NCBI GenBank assembly: GCA_001914785.1
Contig: MNDE01000179.1
Coordinates: 1-64,000 of the forward strand
Source: Acidobacteria bacterium 13_2_20CM_57_17
Lineage (GTDB): Bacteria > Acidobacteriota > Terriglobia > Acidiferrales > UBA7541
Direction: 5' to 3'
Length of the DNA stretch: 64,000 nt
Shown piece by piece: positions 58,490-64,000 of the stretch (position 1 is its first letter; each line of letters begins with the position of its first letter). A program made the position numbers and the translations under genes. The notes below the pieces were generated by a model. The model was not told the DNA's origin. It searched no databases and worked only from the letters and a program-made list of their open reading frames with translations.

Positions 58490-59146
58490 ATGAAGACTTC
58501 GCTGCTCCGTTTCTTTCTGGTGATTGCCGCCGCTCTGGCGGCATGTGCGGCGCTCTCCGCCACTGCGCCTTCCGGCGCCAAGCTGACCTTTCGGCGCGTC
58601 TTCAAAGGAAGCTCGCCCGAATTCATCGAAATCACCGTGCGGGAAGATTCGGATACTGCTGCGTATGAAATCCGCCAGTTGGACGAAGATCCGGGCGCGT
58701 TGCCTTTTCAAGTGAGCGCGGCGTGGCGCACGAAGATGTTCGATCTGGCGGCGCAACTCAAGCATTTCCAGGGGCAGGATCTGGACGTGCATCGCAAAAT
58801 CGCTAATCTCGGTGAGAAAACCTTTCGATGGGAATCCCGCAGCGAAGTGCATGAGGCGAAATTCAATTACACACTGAATTCAGCGGCGGCTCAGCTCCTG
58901 CAGATCTTTGAAGGGCTGGCACGACAGCAGGAACACGTGGACTTGATTACACGCCGCATGAAGTACGACCGGTTGGGAATCAATGACGCCTTGCTGCAGT
59001 TTGAATCCGACCTCAACCGCAGCCTTATGCCGGAACCGCAGCGCGTTCTGCCCATGCTCGACCAGATCGCGGGCGATTCGCGGTTTGTCGACATCGCGAG
59101 GCAGCGCGCCCGCTCCCTCGCCGAACGCATCCGCCACCAGGGCTGA
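58490..59146 (+). CDS. Secreted hypothetical protein
   Basis: MKTSLLRFFLVIAAALAACAALSATAPSGAKLTFRRVFKGSSPEFIEITVREDSDTAAYEIRQLDED. Confidence 0.65.
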   Translation: MKTSLLRFFLVIAAALAACAALSATAPSGAKLTFRRVFKGSSPEFIEITVREDSDTAAYEIRQLDEDPGALPFQVSAAWRTKMFDLAAQLKHFQGQDLDVHRKIANLGEKTFRWESRSEVHEAKFNYTLNSAAAQLLQIFEGLARQQEHVDLITRRMKYDRLGINDALLQFESDLNRSLMPEPQRVLPMLDQIAGDSRFVDIARQRARSLAERIRHQG

Positions 59147-59214
59147 AAGATTGTTGAGATTTATTTTGGGCAGCATGCGCGATATGGCTAAGGCGATAAA
59201 TAAGGAATTCTGCG

Positions 59215-61374
59215 ATGGATCGTCTGCAATGGAACGATTTCGGTGGCAATGCGGCAGCGATTAAGAACGCACGCGGCCTCCGTTTTTTTCCCCGCAGGAC
59301 AATAGTTCTTCTTGCGGCCATTCTCTTCGCGCACAGTGGGATCGGTTTTGCCCAGAAAAAGCAGAAACTCGATAAGAATTTTCGCGATTGGCTGGAGCGG
59401 GACGTCGCTTACATCATCACCAAAGACGAACGAGACGCCTTTCTGAAGCTAACAAGTGACGAGGCCCGTGAAAAGTTCATCGAGACGTTTTGGGAAATCC
59501 GCAATCCCTCTCCGGGCTCGCCCACCAACACTTTCAAGGATGAGGTTTACCAGCGCATCGCTTTTGCCGATGCGCGTTTCGGCGTCGGTTCCGGTGTAGA
59601 AGGCTGGCGCACCGACCGGGGCCTCACCTACATTACGCTGGGCCCTCCGCAACAAAAACAGGTTTACCGTAACTCCGCCAATCTCTATCCCATGGAAATC
59701 TGGTTTTACAGCGGCGCCAATCCCGCGCTGCCGCCCTTCTTCTACGTCATGTTTTATCAGCGCGAAGGCAGCGGCGATTACCGCTTTTATAGCCCATATA
59801 CCGATGGCCCGGACAAGCTGGCTACCGGCGTGGAGGCCATCAACTCGCGTTCGGCCGCGCTGCGGATGATTCGAGATTCTGCGGGCCCGGAGGTCGCACG
59901 GGTTTCGCTTTCGCTTCTGCCTGATGAACCCGTCGATGAGACCACAGGAATCGTGAGCCTGGAATCCGACATCCTGCTGAACAGCATCAAGAATCTCGCC
60001 AATCTGCCGGTGAACCGCGATGACATCCTCCGCCGGAGAGCCAATCGCGAGGCGGTAACATCCAGGTTGGTCCTTGAGGGGCGCAGTCTCGACATCGTCA
60101 CTTTCCCGGCTCGCGATTCCCATGGATTGACGCGTCTCGATTATGCTCTCCGATTGCACAGTCCGAGCGACCTCAGCATGGCCGAGGAGAAAGATGGACG
60201 CTATTCCTACTCTGTGGAGGTCCGCGTTCGCGTTCTCAGCGCCGAGAACAAGCTTATCTTCACGCAGCAAAAAACGCTCGCGCATTCGATCACCACGAAA
60301 CGCCTTGATGTCATCAAGGACAAAGTATTCGGTTACGAAGGGACCCTTCCTCTCCCGCCCGGCAAGTACCATCTCGAGTTTCAGTTCACGGATTGGTCCA
60401 AGAAAGCGGCCTTCCACACGGTTCGGGAAGTCTCAATCCCTGCGCTCGCAAGAGACTCTATAGTTGTGCCAGACGTGATGCCATTCTTGTCCGCTGAAAA
60501 TGCTGATCCTGCCCTCGCTGATTTGCTGCCTTTTACCATCGGCGGCGTGCAATTTACCCCCATGCCCAGCAGCACGCCCACTCTCGTCCCGGGCGCCAAC
60601 CTCCAGGTCGTCTACCAGATTTGGAGTCCGCCTTCGGATCCACGCGAGAATCTCGGGAAAAGACTGAACGTGGAATACGCCTTCGGCCGGCCTGCCGCTC
60701 CTGGCAGCGCTACCAAGGTTACGGATGAAATCAACCGGGAACAATTCGACGCGACAGGCTCCCTGGTAACCGGCAAGAAGCTCTCTCTCGATCAACAATC
60801 CAGCGGCAATTATATTTTGAACGTCACCGTGAATAATCCCGAGACGAAGCACAGCGGTTTCGGAACCATGAATTTCAAAGTGCTAGATGGCCCTTCCCAG
60901 CCGGAACCTTGGGATGTGCTTGAGCCGGGAATTGCTCAGGACGCGGAAAAGGGCATTCTCGACCAGCAAAGGGGTCTTTGCTATTGGGCCCTTGGCCAGT
61001 ATGACGAGGCTCGCGTCTGGTTCCGGCGCGCCTTGCAACTGGATCATTCCAACGATGTCGCTCGGGCCCGCCTTGTGGACGCCTACTTTTCAAGGAAGGA
61101 TTATGCCGCGGTTGTCAGCCTCTTTTCGGATGCGGGCGTAACGGAAACCACGGATTCTGAAACGCTGCTTCGCATCGCGACCAGTCTCCAGAAGCGCGGT
61201 GACACGTCCAAAGCCATCTCCGTGCTCGAAAGCGTCCTACCTTCCCACTCGGAGGAGGGCGCTCTCTATCTGGCCCTGGCCCAGTACTACACCGAAGCCG
61301 GGAACTCGAAGAAAGCAGCGGAACTGTCGCAAAGGGGCAAGTCGCTGCGAGGGGAAGCTCCAGTCAAGCCTTAA
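59215..61374 (+). CDS. GWxTD domain protein with C-terminal TPR-like region
   Basis: NFRDWLERDVAYIITKDERDAFLKLTSDEAREKFIETFWEIRNPSPGSPTNTFKDEVYQRIAFADARFGVGSGVEGWRTDRGLTYITLGPP. Confidence 0.88.
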   Translation: MDRLQWNDFGGNAAAIKNARGLRFFPRRTIVLLAAILFAHSGIGFAQKKQKLDKNFRDWLERDVAYIITKDERDAFLKLTSDEAREKFIETFWEIRNPSPGSPTNTFKDEVYQRIAFADARFGVGSGVEGWRTDRGLTYITLGPPQQKQVYRNSANLYPMEIWFYSGANPALPPFFYVMFYQREGSGDYRFYSPYTDGPDKLATGVEAINSRSAALRMIRDSAGPEVARVSLSLLPDEPVDETTGIVSLESDILLNSIKNLANLPVNRDDILRRRANREAVTSRLVLEGRSLDIVTFPARDSHGLTRLDYALRLHSPSDLSMAEEKDGRYSYSVEVRVRVLSAENKLIFTQQKTLAHSITTKRLDVIKDKVFGYEGTLPLPPGKYHLEFQFTDWSKKAAFHTVREVSIPALARDSIVVPDVMPFLSAENADPALADLLPFTIGGVQFTPMPSSTPTLVPGANLQVVYQIWSPPSDPRENLGKRLNVEYAFGRPAAPGSATKVTDEINREQFDATGSLVTGKKLSLDQQSSGNYILNVTVNNPETKHSGFGTMNFKVLDGPSQPEPWDVLEPGIAQDAEKGILDQQRGLCYWALGQYDEARVWFRRALQLDHSNDVARARLVDAYFSRKDYAAVVSLFSDAGVTETTDSETLLRIATSLQKRGDTSKAISVLESVLPSHSEEGALYLALAQYYTEAGNSKKAAELSQRGKSLRGEAPVKP

Positions 61375-61670
61375 GTGATTTCTTCCGTTCCATTGGTCCA
61401 ATCCATATTTTTGCATAATTATCCAAGAATCAGGAACCGATCATGTTTCGGCTCGTCAGACACTCATCTAATATAGTTCTAACTCGCTGAATTTTCGAAT
61501 CTTAGCATTAGATAAATTACCTTCGATTTTGGCAGTTTTTATGCACAGTTTGTGAGAGGATGCCCGTGGATTTTGGGGAATCGATGGGCTCTTATAGACA
61601 TTTCTGCCGTATCCGCTAGACGCAACAAGTTTTTCAATCGCTGAGATGTAACGAAGGGAGTTCGAGCTCT

Positions 61671-64000
61671 ATGAGAAATAAATGGCTCGCGATCAGCATG
61701 GCTTTGACCTTTGGCACGGCCTTTTCACCCTCAGTCGATGCCCAAGACCAAGGGGCCGCGCGCGGTAATTTGGGCGGCATTGTTTATGACGCCTCCAAAG
61801 CTTCCGTTCCGGGGGCCCAAGTTACAATTACTGGTCCGATCGGAAGTCTCTCCCAATCAACGACGGATCAGGGATCCTTCCTCTTCTCCACCTTGATTCC
61901 CGGCATTTACTCCGTCAAAGTGCAGAAACCAGGCTTCAAGGTCGCCAGCGTAAAGAGCGCCGAAGTCCAGATTAATAAGACCACCAGCATCGAAGTCATT
62001 CTCGAAACGGGCCAAGTCTCTGAAACCGTGGAAGTCAGCGCCGCCACGGTCACGGTTGACACTTCCACTTCGGCGGTTACTGCGGACATCTCCGACACCT
62101 TCTTCCAAAACATTCCCGTGCAGCGGGGCGTTGCCAACCTGTTTTATCTGAGCCCGGGCGCGGTCGACGGTATTCAAACCGGCGGCAACAATCCGTCCAT
62201 TTCTGGGTCCAGCGGACTCGAGAATTCCTATGTGGCTGACGGCGTTTCCATCAATGACCCCGCCTTCGGGGGTTTGGGCGTTTGGGCACGTTCTTACGGC
62301 GCGCTCGGCAGCGGCATCAACCAGTCTTTCGTCAAGGAAGTGCAGATCAAGACTGGCGGGTTTGAGCCGCAGTATGGGCACGCCAGCGGCGGCATCGTGC
62401 AGATTGTCACCAAATCCGGCAGCACCAAGACCCATGGCGAAGTCGGCGGCTACTTCCATCCCCTAGGGATGCAGACCACTCCGCTCAATGCGGACGACCC
62501 CCAGTTCGGCAGAGTAAATTTGTTTGGCCGCTATCTCGGCAATGCCAACTACGAAGGTGATGCCGAGCTTGGCGGTTACGTTCCCCTCGGAAAGTTGCGC
62601 GATCACCTCTTCTATTTTGGAAACTTCAATCCGAGCGTGAACAATCAGTATGTCGCACCGGCCGTTGGCTCAGGCCTTTTCACACTCTATAACGGTCAGT
62701 TGCAGCGCACGAAAACCTCCTACGACTATGCCGGCAAGCTGACCTTTAAGATTAACGACCGTCAGACCGTAGAATCCTCGGTTTTCGGTGACCCCTCGCA
62801 CACCAATAATGTCCCATGGGCGACGCTGAATGCTGCGGACAAGACGGTAAGCTCCAAGTGGGACTTTGGCACGCGCAACTGGGCGGTACGTTATGACGGT
62901 GCACTTACCAATACCTGGCTGATCGACAGTGCGTTTACCTGGAGTTGGAACCACTTCAGCGAAACCCCTCTGGCTGACGTGACCCAAATCGTGGATGAGT
63001 CCGGTCTATTCAAGGTCGGGACGTTCAATGCTCAAGGGTTTGGCTTTCTCGAGCCATACGACTCCAACACCCGCAGCATTGCGCTCGATACATCGAAGAC
63101 CTATCACTTCCTTGGACAGCACAGCTTTAGTATCGGCTACACTTGGCAGTTTCCCCTCTACGACGACACTACCTCGTACTCTGGAGGCAAATTTGCCATA
63201 CCGTCCACAAATGCTTCGGGCGGAGATCCCGGGTATCAGAATGCAACAAACCCAACCGTAGCAGGGAAGATGACAAACGCCTCCTTGGTGCTAGAGGCCG
63301 CCAGTATCCTAGCCCCCGATCCAAATTTTCCAAACGATCCGACAAAGACGACTTGTACTCTCTGTCCCTACATGGGTAATACGCCGGTTGTCCTGGTGCA
63401 GTCCCGCGGCCGGTTTGATGGGGGGGTGACAAAGAGCAGCGGAAAGTATCACGCGGCTTACGTAAACGACTCCTGGGCTATGGGCAAACACGTGACTTTG
63501 AATCTAGGCCTGCGTTGGGAACAGCAGCGCTTGATCGGCAACCAGACCCAGAAGCTTTTCAATGACATGTGGTCTCCGCGCTTCGGTTTGGTTGTTGATC
63601 CGAAAGGCAATCGGAAGACAAAGTTTTATGCAAACTACGGCCGGTATGCGTTCATTCTGCCGCTGGACGCAGCAGTCCGTGCGCTGAGTGCCGAGGATGA
63701 CGTATTGGGTGCGTTTTGGGCTCCGGCTTTCACCTCGTCCGGCTGCCCGGCGGGACAGTCACCCTGCATCGTTGCCAATTCCGACGGCTCCCCCAATTAC
63801 AGCGCAATGTTCGTTCCTGATTCCGCCCACCTTCTCAATAAGGCCACGAACGGTATCGGCAAAGGCGTGAACGTTGGTCTTAGCGGCGGCGAACCATTCG
63901 CACCAGGCACACGCATGGAATATACGGACGAGTATGTTGCGGGTTTTCAACACGAATTCAACAACGGCATAGTTTTTGGTGTGCGTTACATCGACCGGCG
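61671..64000 (+). CDS. Oar-like TonB-dependent receptor with N-terminal carboxypeptidase-regulatory domain, partial (runs off right edge)
   Basis: MRNKWLAISMALTFGTAFSPSVDAQDQGAARGNLGGIVYDASKASVPGAQVTITGP...TSGSTKTHGEVGGYFHP-type plug; continuous frame to window end. Confidence 0.88.
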   Translation, partial: MRNKWLAISMALTFGTAFSPSVDAQDQGAARGNLGGIVYDASKASVPGAQVTITGPIGSLSQSTTDQGSFLFSTLIPGIYSVKVQKPGFKVASVKSAEVQINKTTSIEVILETGQVSETVEVSAATVTVDTSTSAVTADISDTFFQNIPVQRGVANLFYLSPGAVDGIQTGGNNPSISGSSGLENSYVADGVSINDPAFGGLGVWARSYGALGSGINQSFVKEVQIKTGGFEPQYGHASGGIVQIVTKSGSTKTHGEVGGYFHPLGMQTTPLNADDPQFGRVNLFGRYLGNANYEGDAELGGYVPLGKLRDHLFYFGNFNPSVNNQYVAPAVGSGLFTLYNGQLQRTKTSYDYAGKLTFKINDRQTVESSVFGDPSHTNNVPWATLNAADKTVSSKWDFGTRNWAVRYDGALTNTWLIDSAFTWSWNHFSETPLADVTQIVDESGLFKVGTFNAQGFGFLEPYDSNTRSIALDTSKTYHFLGQHSFSIGYTWQFPLYDDTTSYSGGKFAIPSTNASGGDPGYQNATNPTVAGKMTNASLVLEAASILAPDPNFPNDPTKTTCTLCPYMGNTPVVLVQSRGRFDGGVTKSSGKYHAAYVNDSWAMGKHVTLNLGLRWEQQRLIGNQTQKLFNDMWSPRFGLVVDPKGNRKTKFYANYGRYAFILPLDAAVRALSAEDDVLGAFWAPAFTSSGCPAGQSPCIVANSDGSPNYSAMFVPDSAHLLNKATNGIGKGVNVGLSGGEPFAPGTRMEYTDEYVAGFQHEFNNGIVFGVRYIDR

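Overview
This is a GC-rich bacterial chromosome window whose gene content looks acidobacterial (ADOP-type permease with a PadR regulator, Oar-like TonB receptors, GWxTD protein, DUF4139 protein). It carries about 50 supportable protein genes. The left edge has a minor-pilin operon (fimT/pilV/pilW/pilX-like), cut by the window start. Core genes include glutaryl-CoA dehydrogenase-like ACAD, class II FBPase (glpX), RNase R, serC, citrate synthase, yebC and ruvC. There is one tRNA-Leu(CAG). Other genes encode secreted peptidases and amidases, two ECF sigma factors (one with a coupled anti-sigma factor), three glycosyltransferases plus an O-antigen-ligase-like protein, and a TonB-dependent receptor running off the right edge. 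No CRISPR array, transposase or prophage was recognised. The signals I rate most worth following are: (1) a collapsed Rhs/YD-repeat gene retaining its N-terminus and an M15-peptidase-like C-terminal tip, next to a small secreted protein that could be its immunity partner; (2) a roughly 60-aa low-complexity insertion, containing a palindromic-repeat-like core, inside the S1 domain of RNase R; (3) an unannotated structured ncRNA candidate ending in a strong intrinsic terminator at about 47.65-47.88 kb; (4) several families of dispersed or tandem intergenic repeats; (5) an Oar-type carboxypeptidase-regulatory domain embedded in a DUF4139 protein. All family calls were made by eye from motifs; no database search was run.
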